DNA from: JBNKDD01 sp050288085
Lineage (GTDB): Bacteria; Chloroflexota; Anaerolineae; Aggregatilineales; UBA3940
DNA: 52,032 bases
Assembly (NCBI GenBank): GCA_050288085.1
Contig: JBNKDD010000007.1
Coordinates: forward strand, 1-52,032
Reading direction: 5' to 3'
Below, piece after piece: positions 15,144 through 24,098 of the stretch (within the stretch, counting starts at the first letter, position 1; every line of letters begins with the position of its first letter). The position numbers and the translations under genes were made by a program. Below the pieces are notes generated by a model that searched no databases, had not been told where the DNA came from, and saw nothing but the letters and a program-made list of their open reading frames with translations.

Positions 15144-17144
15144 ATGATTGACCGACGTAAGTTATCTTTTGCTGCCGGGATATTGATGTTCGCGGCGATT
15201 GCCTGTTCACTTCCCGATCTGGGGGGAGCAGCCGAAGAATCCGCCCTGGAACCTTCCCCTACACCCCTGCTGGCGGCCCCGGTTGCCCCTGATGGCTCTG
15301 AACCGATGCTGGTCACCGGCACGATTCCCTTTACTTCGCCGTTCTTTTTGAACGGGATCGCCGAGCCGTTTGTGCTGCTGGAAGACGAGGCCGGGTTTGT
15401 GCAGCGTGATCCTGATTTCGAGTTTAACCCCAGGGGGCAGGTGATCGGCCCGGTGGAGTTAATCGATGACAGCACCCTGTCGTTTGAGTTGACTTTACCA
15501 TCCGTACCACAAGGTACGATGGTGGACGTAGATAACAACGGGCAGGATGATGCCGGGGTGCAGGTCTTTGCTGTCGCTTACTGGTCGAACACCTGGGGCG
15601 ATCCCTTCCTCGAAGAACGGGATGGAACCGGTTGGTCCTCTGCCTACACCTCGGCGATTGTTGATCCCGAACAGGATAACGAGATCATCGGTGGGGTGCT
15701 GCTCGTCTGGGCACCAAATGATGCCCAGGGTTTCCCGGTCGGGTTTGGGGATGACGGGCTGCTGTTCACCGAGGATGATCCGGTCGAGTCAATCCCTGCC
15801 GGTTATAACATCGTGAATCTGGATCAAGAGCCTTTCCAGATCTATAAACAAGATCATCTCCAACTTGAACTGGTCGAGGGTGTGGGAGCGGTCAAAGACT
15901 TCTCCGATATGAGTTATGAAGATGCCTTTGACGCCCTGTTTAATCGGGTTTCGGTCGAGTATCCGTTTACGGACGAGAAGCATATCGACTGGGATGCGCT
16001 GTATGATGAGTTCGCGCCGCGTGCCGCCGATGCCCGCAATGACTATGATTTCTCCCGCGTTATCCGGGACTTTATGCTGGCCTTCCCTGATGGGCATGTC
16101 GGTGGAGCCTTTAACGCCGACCTTTTCTATGAAGAAAGCGGCGGGGGATTCGGATTGGCGCTGGCCGAATTAAGTGACGGGCGGGTGATCGTCACCGATG
16201 TTTTACCGGGCACACCCGGTGTACAGGCCGGTATCCAGGTGGGAGCGGAGATTATCAGTTGGGATGGTCAACCGGTTGGTCAGGCAATTGATAAGGTTGT
16301 GCCCTACTTTGGAGTTGGTTCCACCGAGTATACGAAGCGGGCAGAGCAGCTCGTTTACCTGACCCGTGTCCCGCCCAATACAGAAGTTTCGGTGGAATAT
16401 CAGAATCCCGGATCGAGTTCGGTGCAAACTGCCGATCTGCGAGCTATAAACGAATATGACAGCTTTTTCCTGACTATACCCTCATTCCAGCAGGATGAAC
16501 TGGCTCTCCCGCTTGAGGGCGAAGTGCTTGATGGGTCGGGTCTGGGCTATATCAAGATCGCGACGTTCTCCGATGACTACAACCTGATGGCGCAGTTGTG
16601 GGAGCGTTTCATCGATTCGCTGATTGAAGAGGAAATCCCCGGCCTGATCATCGACCTGCGGGCCAACGGCGGTGGCAGTACCGGGCTGGCTGCTGATTTT
16701 GCCGGGTACTTTTTCAACGAGGAAGTCGAGCTTTTCCAGCGCTCCTACTACAATGAATTGACCGGGGAGTTTGAGTATGAAGATCGCCCCAATCGTGTTG
16801 AACCGGGGCCGCTTTACTATGATGGGCCAATTGCGCTGCTGGTCAGCACCAACTGTGTGAGCGCCTGCGAGGGCTTCAGCTATACAATGACACAGCGTGA
16901 TAACGTGATCGTAGTGGGGCATACTCCGACCGCCGGAGCGTTTGGTGAAGTGGGGCAGGGACAATATACACTCCCTGGAGATTTAGAGCTTCAGTTCCCT
17001 ACCGGACGGCCAGAAACTTTCGATGGTGAACTGCTGCTGGAAGGTGTGGGGGTGGTGCCGGATATCACCGTCCCGGTGACGGAAGACAGCGCCCTGGGCC
17101 GGGTTGATGCGGTGCTTCAAGCCGCAATTGAAGCCTTGCAGTAA
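15144..17144 (+). CDS. S41-family peptidase, lipoprotein with PDZ domain
   Basis: 666 residues. The signal peptide MIDRRKLSFAAGILMFAAIAC ends at a lipobox-like AIAC, with C21 as the lipid site. A beta-rich N-terminal region of unknown role (about 40-220) contains DVDNNGQDDAG, a possible calcium loop. An S41 N-terminal helix (DYDFSRVIRDFML), a PDZ domain (about 330-400, GVQAGIQVGAEIISWDG) and the S41 core follow. The nucleophile is probably S573 (VSACEGF), preceded by IIDLRANGGGSTG. The Lys of CtpA-type enzymes (FGKG) is not visible (GAFGEVG instead), so it belongs to another S41 branch. Monocistronic, convergent with the next gene. Confidence 0.88.
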   Translation: MIDRRKLSFAAGILMFAAIACSLPDLGGAAEESALEPSPTPLLAAPVAPDGSEPMLVTGTIPFTSPFFLNGIAEPFVLLEDEAGFVQRDPDFEFNPRGQVIGPVELIDDSTLSFELTLPSVPQGTMVDVDNNGQDDAGVQVFAVAYWSNTWGDPFLEERDGTGWSSAYTSAIVDPEQDNEIIGGVLLVWAPNDAQGFPVGFGDDGLLFTEDDPVESIPAGYNIVNLDQEPFQIYKQDHLQLELVEGVGAVKDFSDMSYEDAFDALFNRVSVEYPFTDEKHIDWDALYDEFAPRAADARNDYDFSRVIRDFMLAFPDGHVGGAFNADLFYEESGGGFGLALAELSDGRVIVTDVLPGTPGVQAGIQVGAEIISWDGQPVGQAIDKVVPYFGVGSTEYTKRAEQLVYLTRVPPNTEVSVEYQNPGSSSVQTADLRAINEYDSFFLTIPSFQQDELALPLEGEVLDGSGLGYIKIATFSDDYNLMAQLWERFIDSLIEEEIPGLIIDLRANGGGSTGLAADFAGYFFNEEVELFQRSYYNELTGEFEYEDRPNRVEPGPLYYDGPIALLVSTNCVSACEGFSYTMTQRDNVIVVGHTPTAGAFGEVGQGQYTLPGDLELQFPTGRPETFDGELLLEGVGVVPDITVPVTEDSALGRVDAVLQAAIEALQ

Positions 17145-17153
17145 GTCAAAATC

Positions 17154-18323
17154 TCAGGTGGGCAAGGGTAGATGCAGCGTAAAGGTACTGCCTTTGACTA
17201 CCTCAGTATGGGTGAGTTCTAAGCTGCCATTGAATAACTCAACAATAGATCTTGCCATGTATAGTCCCAGTCCCCAACCATGCACATTGATAAGAAGTCC
17301 CTGGGAGTCTATGGGTTCGCCCTGGTAAAATGGCTTAAATATATTGGGCATATCTTCTTCAGAAATGCCCACCCCCGAATCGGTGATGCGTATCACTGCT
17401 GTGTCATCTTCTAACCACAGCCCTACCTTAACTGGGCTAGCACCGCGACTGTAGAGACGGGCATTTTCTAGTAGTTTCTGTATCGCATCACGCAACATTC
17501 CGGGAAGCACCTCAACAAAGATTGTCGATTCTTCACATTCCATCTGCAGGGTGATCCCACCCTCCTCAAAAATGACCCGCTGCTCATCAAGTATCTCACA
17601 CACCAACTTATTCAGATCAACCCTCTCGTAATGAGAGGTTAGGAGTTTTCCCTTTGCCTGCTCTCGTTGTATAAACTCGGATGTTCGTATCAAACCATCA
17701 TATCTGATTATGTTGTGTACTATTGCGGTAAGCCTTTCCGCATCTAAGATTATGCTGTTGAGAAATTGTATTTGCTGTTCGAAGGTGTATTTGCCCTCTT
17801 CCAATCCGAGCAGCACCATCTTTGCATGTGCTCGTATCATTGCCAATGGTGAAGGTAGCTCATGTCCGATTGAGTTCAAGAATTGATAGAGAATGTAAGG
17901 TGCGGCGACTTCATTGGTTATATCCCGAAGCACAAAAACATCGCCTAGATAACCATCATGGTCTTTTGACTCCACATGCGCCATCTTGATGTTTAAGTTG
18001 TGCTCCCCGACCTTAATATTCAATCCCTGATCAATGGTCACCTTAAAGGGATCGAGCACCGACAAATCGTCAAGAAGCTGCCGAGCGGCTGGATTGGTCA
18101 TGTCTGGCAGGTATTCACCCGTCGGGCTGCGCATCACAACACCATCGGGCATACTGTTAATCAGCAGTGTGTACAATTCCTGTTGGCGAAGGTTTTCTTC
18201 CCCACCCAGGGCAATATCCAGCGAAGTCAGGGGTTCTATCAGGGGCTCGATGATGCTCTCATCTCCCGCCCTTACGTGATCAAGGGCAGCTTCCAGCAAT
18301 TTGATGGCTTGCTCTTTGTTCAT
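17154..18323 (-). CDS. Sensor histidine kinase with PAS-like domain
   Basis: 389 residues, cytoplasmic. The ATG at 18323 follows GGAGAG; an upstream TTG lacks one. A helical N-terminal segment (1-45) leads to a PAS-like domain (about 48-138, LLINSMPDGVVMRSPTGEYL). The phospho-acceptor is H154 (NSIGHELPSPL), and the ATPase domain has LLENARLYS, ITDSGVGI and GWGLGLYMA, all intact. The sequence differs from the other two kinases in the window, so it is not a recent copy. No response regulator is adjacent. It diverges from the 7TM kinase gene and converges with the S41 peptidase (9-base gap). Confidence 0.92.
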   Translation of the reverse strand: MNKEQAIKLLEAALDHVRAGDESIIEPLIEPLTSLDIALGGEENLRQQELYTLLINSMPDGVVMRSPTGEYLPDMTNPAARQLLDDLSVLDPFKVTIDQGLNIKVGEHNLNIKMAHVESKDHDGYLGDVFVLRDITNEVAAPYILYQFLNSIGHELPSPLAMIRAHAKMVLLGLEEGKYTFEQQIQFLNSIILDAERLTAIVHNIIRYDGLIRTSEFIQREQAKGKLLTSHYERVDLNKLVCEILDEQRVIFEEGGITLQMECEESTIFVEVLPGMLRDAIQKLLENARLYSRGASPVKVGLWLEDDTAVIRITDSGVGISEEDMPNIFKPFYQGEPIDSQGLLINVHGWGLGLYMARSIVELFNGSLELTHTEVVKGSTFTLHLPLPT

Positions 18324-18598
18324 GTCTGCTCTCCGGTTGCTCAAGTGGCCTGTTCATATTATAGAAAGAAGTGCAGCCGGAGAAAATCTTGCAAACTATT
18401 GGGCGCAGCCGCGAAGTTTGTTTGCGGAAGAGGTCAGAAGATCACCACTTTTACCCATGAGCCTAAATATCCTCGGCCTCTCCTCTTTGGAAATACCTAT
18501 TTGGGGTGAAATTTCGGTACTGAAATTGGATTTACGATATACTGGGGTCGGTCGGGTGCAAGCGGGTGTACTCCCAAGTGTGTATAAGAGAAGGACCA

Positions 18599-20323
18599 AT
18601 GCAATCTATACCTGTAGATTCTCTTTTGTTCCTCGTCCTATCACCGATAGCAGCCGGAATCTCGATCTGGCTGGCGATCTATTCCTGGCGGCATCGCACA
18701 GCACCGGGTGCGTCAGCGTTGGCGTGGCATATGTTGGTCATCTCAACCTGGCTGATCACCTATGTATTTGAACTGCTAACCCGGACAGAGACCGCCACGT
18801 TTGTCTGGGATAAGCTTTGTTATTTCCCGGTTTCCATTGCGCCTGTCACCGGGTTTGCTTTTGCCCTTCAATACACCGGCAGGTCTGGCCGGGCCACGTT
18901 CCGAAACTTGCTGCCCTTTTTTCTCATCCCGGTAATAACCATCCTGCTCGCCCAGACCAATGACTTGCACCATTTGATCTGGCGCAGCTATACATTTCTC
19001 CAGATGGGCCCGCTGATGACTCAGAGCGTTACCGGCTATGGCCCCTGGTTCTGGGTCTATGTGGCATATGCCTATCCGCTGACGATTGTCTCTATGTTGT
19101 TGATCGCGGTAGCCTATGTCAGATCTTTCAGGATTTACCGCCAGCAGGCCGTCTGGGTGATGATCGGCGAATTCCTGCCCCTTGTTTCCAATTTTGTCTA
19201 TATCTTTCGCCTTATCCCCGGATTACAGCAGGACTACTCCCCGCTAAGCTTCGCGCTGGGTGGGATTTTCTTTGGCATCGGTATCTTCCGTTACCGGTTG
19301 TTCGACCTGAAGCCTGTTGCTCGCAATGTGCTGGTGGACCGCATGAGCGATGTGCTGCTTGTATTAGATGAGCACAGTCGGATTGTGGATGCCAATCCGG
19401 CGGCACAATCGTTAACCGGGCTGCCGGTTGATGGCCTGATCGGTCAGCCCGCGGCATCAGTTCTAAACTTCTGGGATGTTCTGATCTGCAAATTAGCCAA
19501 TCAGCAGGAGGTTGTCAGCGAGATTTCGCTCGTACAGGGTGGGGGCACGCGTTATTACGATCTGCATATTACACCGTTACGTTCCGAACGTGGGCTTCTG
19601 ATGGGAACCCTGGTTACCCTGCACGATATCACAGAACACCAGCGCCTGATCCAGGACCTGAATGCCTATGCCCACTCGGTTGCCCACGACTTGAAAGGCC
19701 CCCTGTCTATTATCGTGGGGTATGCCGATATGCTGCAAGACATGCCTGATACCCAGGCTGATAGTGCGTTGCAAATGGGCCTGAGTGCAATCGACCAGAC
19801 CGGCCATAAGATGGCCTCGATTGTGGATAACCTGTTGATGCTTGCCTGTGTACGCCAGCAGGAAGTCACCACCAGTGTGCTGGATATGGCCTCTATCGTC
19901 GCCGAAGCACGGAGCCAACTTTCGACTCTGGCGGCAGAAGCCGAGGCAGAAATCGTTATGCCGGTGAGGTGGCCGGTGGCGGTTGGATATGCCCCCTGGG
20001 TCGAAACAATCTGGGTGAACTACATTAACAACGCTATCAAGTACGGCGGGAATCCACCTCAGATTGAAATAGGAGCCAATCCCCCAGCAGACGGTATGGT
20101 ACGCTTCTGGGTGCGTGATAATGGCCCTGGCCTGACACCGGAGCAGGCAGCACAGTTATTTACGCCCTTCACACGGCTGCATCAGGTAAGAGCCCCTGGA
20201 CACGGACTGGGTTTGTCGATTGTGCAGCGTATCACGGAGAAGCTGGGCGGAACCGCTGGCGTAGAAAGCCAGCCGGGTCAGGGCAGCCTCTTTTTCTTCA
20301 CGCTGCCAGCCAAGCCGGTGTAG
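18599..20323 (+). CDS. 7TM-type sensor histidine kinase with PAS domain
   Basis: 574 residues. The first 230 form about seven hydrophobic helices (first: SLLFLVLSPIAAGISIWLAIYSW), matching the N-terminal 7TM histidine kinase sensor type. A PAS domain follows (about 245-350, DVLLVLDEHSRIVDANPAAQSLTG). H363 (VAHDLKGPL) is the phospho-acceptor; NYINNAIKYGG, VRDNGPGL and GHGLGLS mark the ATPase domain. The ATG at 18599 has AGAAGGA just upstream; the frame opens earlier at 18566 without one. The transmitter half is a close paralogue of the kinase at 4469-6178. No response regulator is adjacent. Confidence 0.94.
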   Translation: MQSIPVDSLLFLVLSPIAAGISIWLAIYSWRHRTAPGASALAWHMLVISTWLITYVFELLTRTETATFVWDKLCYFPVSIAPVTGFAFALQYTGRSGRATFRNLLPFFLIPVITILLAQTNDLHHLIWRSYTFLQMGPLMTQSVTGYGPWFWVYVAYAYPLTIVSMLLIAVAYVRSFRIYRQQAVWVMIGEFLPLVSNFVYIFRLIPGLQQDYSPLSFALGGIFFGIGIFRYRLFDLKPVARNVLVDRMSDVLLVLDEHSRIVDANPAAQSLTGLPVDGLIGQPAASVLNFWDVLICKLANQQEVVSEISLVQGGGTRYYDLHITPLRSERGLLMGTLVTLHDITEHQRLIQDLNAYAHSVAHDLKGPLSIIVGYADMLQDMPDTQADSALQMGLSAIDQTGHKMASIVDNLLMLACVRQQEVTTSVLDMASIVAEARSQLSTLAAEAEAEIVMPVRWPVAVGYAPWVETIWVNYINNAIKYGGNPPQIEIGANPPADGMVRFWVRDNGPGLTPEQAAQLFTPFTRLHQVRAPGHGLGLSIVQRITEKLGGTAGVESQPGQGSLFFFTLPAKPV

Positions 20324-20349
20324 AGAATTGTGAATAGGTACCTGGCCTC

Positions 20350-21267
20350 TCACCTGGAAATCGGTTGAGCATAGACCCCAAGATGATTGGCAACTGGGCG
20401 TTCCCGGCCTGGGAGATACTGGTCAATTGGAGAGTTCAAGATTACTGTGTCACCCGCCGTGCTATCGATAACCAGGTCGGTTGAACCGCCACCATCCAGA
20501 TTGACTGCTGTGTATCCACCAAATTCCAGCATTATTTCGGCTAACTCGCTCATCGTCACGCCCTCGCTGTAATTGGGCTGTCTGCCATCGATCACGACGA
20601 TGATCAGGGTTTCGTTGTTCTGATCGAGTGCAATTGCCGTCCGGGGGTGTGGTGTTGTGAGGTAGGGATGAACAGAATCCTGGTTCTGGATTTCTCCCCC
20701 GTGCACCAATAAAAAGTTCCCGGAGATGGCGTTGTAAACATCACCAATTGGGCTGTCAAAATTAGCCTGGTTATCTTCCGAAATATACAGGGTGGGGCGG
20801 TTGACCTCACCGGTTGAATAAACGTCTCCGTTCGAACTGGCAAAGCCTTTTACATCCACCGGGTCGCCCCGCTTGGGATAGTAATTCCAGGGCGGGAAAT
20901 ATTCCCAGGGCTCGAAGTAGTCCCCGTTGACGGCTACCTGAAGATCGAACTCCTCCAGGAATCCCGAAGTTGTCCGCGCTTTCATTTCCCGGCCACCGAT
21001 CGGTTCGCCCGGTGTGACAAAAAAACCGATACCCGGCGCATCCAGGTCAACCTGTACAACGTGAATAACCAGGGCACGCGGTTCGGAACGAACTTCCCGG
21101 ATGTAGGTTACCCCTTCGAAGAGCGAAGTTTCTAGCTCGTCAGGTTGGGGGCGGGTGTGCATCCATACCTGGTAGCCCCCATAAATCGCCGCCAACAGCC
21201 CGATAAAAATCAGTATCGGGCGGACAACCAACCAAACGATCCGGCCTATTCGTTTCAGTATGGTCAT
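20350..21267 (-). CDS. Membrane-anchored phosphodiester glycosidase domain protein (NAGPA-like)
   Basis: 305 residues. One N-terminal membrane helix (about 10-35, VVRPILIFIGLLAAIYGGY) anchors an extracytoplasmic domain. LVIHVVQVDLDAPGIGFFVTP, AVNGDYF, HPRTAIALDQ and GGYTAVNLDGGGSTDLVI are hallmark blocks of the phosphodiester glycosidase family (the fold of human NAGPA and of phage and Bacillus YngK-like proteins). It likely cleaves sugar phosphodiesters in cell wall or capsule polymers. The start at 21267 has GGAGG upstream. It sits 49 bases after dprA on the same strand and may be the last gene of that operon. Confidence 0.88.
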   Translation of the reverse strand: MTILKRIGRIVWLVVRPILIFIGLLAAIYGGYQVWMHTRPQPDELETSLFEGVTYIREVRSEPRALVIHVVQVDLDAPGIGFFVTPGEPIGGREMKARTTSGFLEEFDLQVAVNGDYFEPWEYFPPWNYYPKRGDPVDVKGFASSNGDVYSTGEVNRPTLYISEDNQANFDSPIGDVYNAISGNFLLVHGGEIQNQDSVHPYLTTPHPRTAIALDQNNETLIIVVIDGRQPNYSEGVTMSELAEIMLEFGGYTAVNLDGGGSTDLVIDSTAGDTVILNSPIDQYLPGRERPVANHLGVYAQPISR

Positions 21268-21316
21268 GGTTTGTGTTAGCCTCCGCCGCGAATTAACTTC
21301 GCGGCTCCTTGTATCG

Positions 21317-22192
21317 CTACACGGAATCAGCCTGTTCAAGCTGGGTGGACAGCCGATCATAATCTACCTGTTGGGGATCGATTGGCGTAGCTCCCTGCTT
21401 GATCAGATTCTCGCATCCATCATCGCTACCGGCAACGGCAAATACTGCCCGGTTCTGCTTCCAGGCACGGCGGGCGGTACTCACGCTGCCGCTGTCGCTG
21501 TGCGCCTGGGCGACGATCACGGCCTTGCACAGGCCACTGGTGATCCGGTTGCGAGCGATCAGGTTCTGGGCGCTGACGGTGGTTTGAGGGTGGAGTTCGG
21601 AAAGGAGCGCCCCGTTCTCGGAAATATCCCCGGCCAGGTGGATGTTCTGGTCAGGATAGATTTTCATCAAGCCCGATCCTAAGACAGCGAGAGTGCGACC
21701 TTTTGCAGCCAATGCGCCGCGATGAGCAGCGGTGTCAATTCCCAGCGCCAACCCGCTGACAATCGTCCAGCCCCGTGAGGCTAATTCGAAAGCCAGGTTG
21801 TGAGCCAGGACTGCCGCTGCCTGATCAGGTTGGCGGGTGCCAACAATTGCCACAGCCCGCGTATCTGAGGGAGATAGGGTTCCCTTGACATAGAGCACCG
21901 GGGGAGCATCGTCTGCTCGGAGGAGGTTGGTGGGATAGCTGTCACGATCCTCCCAGGTGATGGTCCTCAGTCCCGCCTCCTTGAATTGGGCGAGGTCAGC
22001 CTCAACTCTGCTGAGATCGATCTGGGTGATGGCTGCTGCCGTCTTGGGGCCAACGCCTGGAACTTGCCGGAGCTGTCCGGGGGTGGCGTCGAATACTGCT
22101 TCCAGGCTGCCAAAATGCGCTAACAGCCGGGTGATAGTCTTACCACCAATGCGGGCAGCCGAGGTCAGCGCGATCCAGTGCAGCTGGCTCAT
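21317..22192 (-). CDS. dprA: DNA-processing protein DprA/Smf
   Basis: 291 residues. An N-terminal helix-hairpin-helix region (RQVPGVGPKTAAAI) is followed by the DprA Rossmann fold: AVAIVGTRQPDQ, IVSGLALGIDTAAHRGAL, LAVLGSGLMKIYP, ISENGALLSELHP, RNRITSGLCKAVIV and TARRAWKQNRAVFAVAG. It loads RecA on single-stranded DNA during natural transformation. The C-terminal winged-helix domain (DML1-like) of longer DprA proteins is absent. Its start overlaps the stop of the acetyltransferase gene (ATGA), so the pair is coupled. No other competence genes are in the window. Confidence 0.95.
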   Translation of the reverse strand: MSQLHWIALTSAARIGGKTITRLLAHFGSLEAVFDATPGQLRQVPGVGPKTAAAITQIDLSRVEADLAQFKEAGLRTITWEDRDSYPTNLLRADDAPPVLYVKGTLSPSDTRAVAIVGTRQPDQAAAVLAHNLAFELASRGWTIVSGLALGIDTAAHRGALAAKGRTLAVLGSGLMKIYPDQNIHLAGDISENGALLSELHPQTTVSAQNLIARNRITSGLCKAVIVAQAHSDSGSVSTARRAWKQNRAVFAVAGSDDGCENLIKQGATPIDPQQVDYDRLSTQLEQADSV

Positions 22193-22659
22193 TTTGACTC
22201 CAGAGTAGGCAGACTTTTCCGGAGGTAGATCACCGGCTCAGGGCCATGCCCCAGGTCCATCATAACCTGCTGTATCTCGTGGAATCCCAGGCTTTTATAG
22301 AGCGTCAGGGCACGGGGGTTCGATACGGCTGCACCGATCTCTACTTCCGGGATTCCTTGCTGATAGGCGAGTTCAAGCAGCCGCTCGATGATGGTGGTTC
22401 CCACACCGTTGCCCCGGAAAGGTTCGGCAACGATCAGGTCGCTGATCTCGCAGCGGCGGCCCCATCGCCCCAACTGCCCAAAACCGATCACCTCATCGTC
22501 CAGCACGGCAACCATCCCCCAGGCGTGGCCGCGCTCCTGGCGGATCAATAACCGCTTGAGGTAGCCCTCAATGCTGCTTAAGGACGAGGTTGTCCAGCAA
22601 GTATTTTGGAGGTCTGGTGCATCATCGCACCGGACAAAACGTAACCAGAGATCGTTCAT
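22189..22659 (-). CDS. GNAT-family N-acetyltransferase
   Basis: 156 residues. Motif A is IVAEPFRGNGVGTTIIERLLELA with the acetyl-CoA loop RGNGVG, and the C terminus has NPRALTLYKSLGFHEIQQVMM, a standard GNAT ending. The N-terminal WLRFVRCDDAPDLQNTCW is typical of the family. The substrate is not predictable. It is coupled on both sides: its start overlaps the queA stop and its stop overlaps the dprA start. Confidence 0.9.
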   Translation of the reverse strand: MNDLWLRFVRCDDAPDLQNTCWTTSSLSSIEGYLKRLLIRQERGHAWGMVAVLDDEVIGFGQLGRWGRRCEISDLIVAEPFRGNGVGTTIIERLLELAYQQGIPEVEIGAAVSNPRALTLYKSLGFHEIQQVMMDLGHGPEPVIYLRKSLPTLESK

Positions 22660-23726
22660 GTCAGCAGCATGGCATCGCCAAAAGAATAAAAACGGTAGCC
22701 GTCCTGCTGGGCCAGTTGATAGGCTTGCAGGATTGTCTCACGCCCGGCAAAGGCACTGACCAGCATCAGCAGTGTTGAGCGGGGCAGGTGAAAATTGGTG
22801 ACCAGGGCATCAACTGCCCGGAACCGGTAACCGGGCCGGATAAACAGGTTGGTTGCCTCTTCTATGGCGGTGACGGGCCGCCAGGGGCAAAAATCGGCCT
22901 CTGCGTAAGGGTCGGTCAGTCCGGCACTGCGCAGAGCGGCGGTTTCTAATACGCGTACGCTGGTCGTCCCAACGGCCACAATTCGCCCCCCGGCGAGTTT
23001 CGCCTCATTGATGATCCGGGCGTCGTCTGCGGTCAGGATGGCCTGTTCGGTGTGCATCTTGTGTTTGGCCGGGTCTTCGACCGTCACCGGCTGGAAGGTA
23101 TCGAGGCCGATATGTAGTGTGCAATAAGCCATCTGCACCCCCTTTTGCCGCAGGGTAATCAGCAGGTCAGGCGTGAAGTGTAAACCCGCTGTTGGCGCTG
23201 CCGCCGATCCCGGTTGGCGGGCGTAGATGGTCTGGTAGCGATCAGGGTCGGCCAGGGGTTCGTGGATGTAGGGAGGAAGCGGCACTTCACCGAGTTGATC
23301 CAATACGGGTGAAAGCGGTTGGTCGAATTCCACCACCCGCTCGGCATGGTCACCGACAGCTATCACTGTCCCTTCTACAGTCTCCCCCTCCGGGGAGGGA
23401 AAAGCCAGCCGCACCCCTTCGGTAACGCGCTTCCCGCCGACAAGTCCCCGCCAGGTGCGGTCCGATTCGCGCCGGAGCAGCAAGAATTCGACCTTGCCGC
23501 CGGTCGGGATTTTATGTCCGTGCAGCCGGGCTGGGATGACGCGGGTCTGGTTGAAGACCAGTACATCGCCGGGGTTAAGGTATTCACCTAGATCGCGGAA
23601 CTGGCGGTGGGTGATTGAGCCATCCGCCCGGTTGAGCACCATCAGGCGTGAAGCATCACGCGGCTCGGCGGGCGTTTGAGCGATCTGTTCGGGTGGAAGA
23701 TGATAATCGAAATCGGATGTTTTCAT
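22656..23726 (-). CDS. queA: S-adenosylmethionine:tRNA ribosyltransferase-isomerase
   Basis: 356 residues, the full family length. MKTSDFDYHLPPEQIAQTPAEPRDASRLMVL, GDVLVFNQTRVIPARL, TAGLHFTPDLL, HIGLDTFQPV and FITNFHLPRSTLLMLVSAFAG-type blocks identify QueA, which transfers ribose from SAM to preQ1-tRNA to make epoxyqueuosine. The ATG at 23726 comes one base after the stop of the DUF2905 gene and has no strong ribosome site, so it is probably translated by coupling. tgt and queG are not in the window. Confidence 0.97.
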   Translation of the reverse strand: MKTSDFDYHLPPEQIAQTPAEPRDASRLMVLNRADGSITHRQFRDLGEYLNPGDVLVFNQTRVIPARLHGHKIPTGGKVEFLLLRRESDRTWRGLVGGKRVTEGVRLAFPSPEGETVEGTVIAVGDHAERVVEFDQPLSPVLDQLGEVPLPPYIHEPLADPDRYQTIYARQPGSAAAPTAGLHFTPDLLITLRQKGVQMAYCTLHIGLDTFQPVTVEDPAKHKMHTEQAILTADDARIINEAKLAGGRIVAVGTTSVRVLETAALRSAGLTDPYAEADFCPWRPVTAIEEATNLFIRPGYRFRAVDALVTNFHLPRSTLLMLVSAFAGRETILQAYQLAQQDGYRFYSFGDAMLLT

Positions 23727-23727
23727 A

Positions 23728-23976
23728 TTAGCGGTTGAACAAACGAGCAACAACATTTACGATGATGGTCAAGACGACGCTGAGCAAGATCATGCTGACA
23801 ACCGGCACAAAACATGAAAAACGTCCATCCTGGCTCTGGTAATGGATGTCACCGGGCAGGTTACCGAATCGCTCCAGGAAGGGGATTTTGCCCAGCAGGA
23901 GGAATAATGCCCCCAGGGCAGCAATCCCTAATCCGATGGCGATTAGCCAACGCCCGAACGAATCAAGTTGGAACAT
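23728..23976 (-). CDS. DUF2905 small membrane protein
   Basis: 82 residues with two membrane helices (LIAIGLGIAALGALFLLLG and VPVVSMILLSVVLTIIVNVV). Between them the block PFLERFGNLPGDIHYQSQDGRFSCFVP is the DUF2905 signature (usually RLPGDI). Its function is unknown, but it is often found next to queA. The start is uncertain: 23976 fits the family length, while an in-frame ATG at 24003 would add nine residues; GGAGG lies between them, 15 bases before the shorter start. Confidence 0.85.
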   Translation of the reverse strand: MFQLDSFGRWLIAIGLGIAALGALFLLLGKIPFLERFGNLPGDIHYQSQDGRFSCFVPVVSMILLSVVLTIIVNVVARLFNR

Positions 23977-24019
23977 AGCAGCCTGATCAATCCTCCGACA
24001 CATTCAACGGATAACAACA

Positions 24020-24047
24020 ATAGGGGCATGGAGAACCACGCCCCTAT
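24020..24047 (-). terminator. Hairpin after the aldo/keto reductase, palindrome-family copy
   Basis: ATAGGGGC-a-TGG (24020-24031) pairs with CCA-c-GCCCCTAT (24036-24047) around an AGAA loop, with one mismatch. On the minus strand it is followed by TTGTTGTT, so it can end transcription of the reductase. Its arms share the TAGGGGC/GCCCCTA ends of the palindromes at 2276 and 30027. Confidence 0.65.
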
Positions 24048-24098
24048 CAGATTAACACGAAGCTAAGAGGATGCAAATACTGTCTCTTCAGGCATCCG

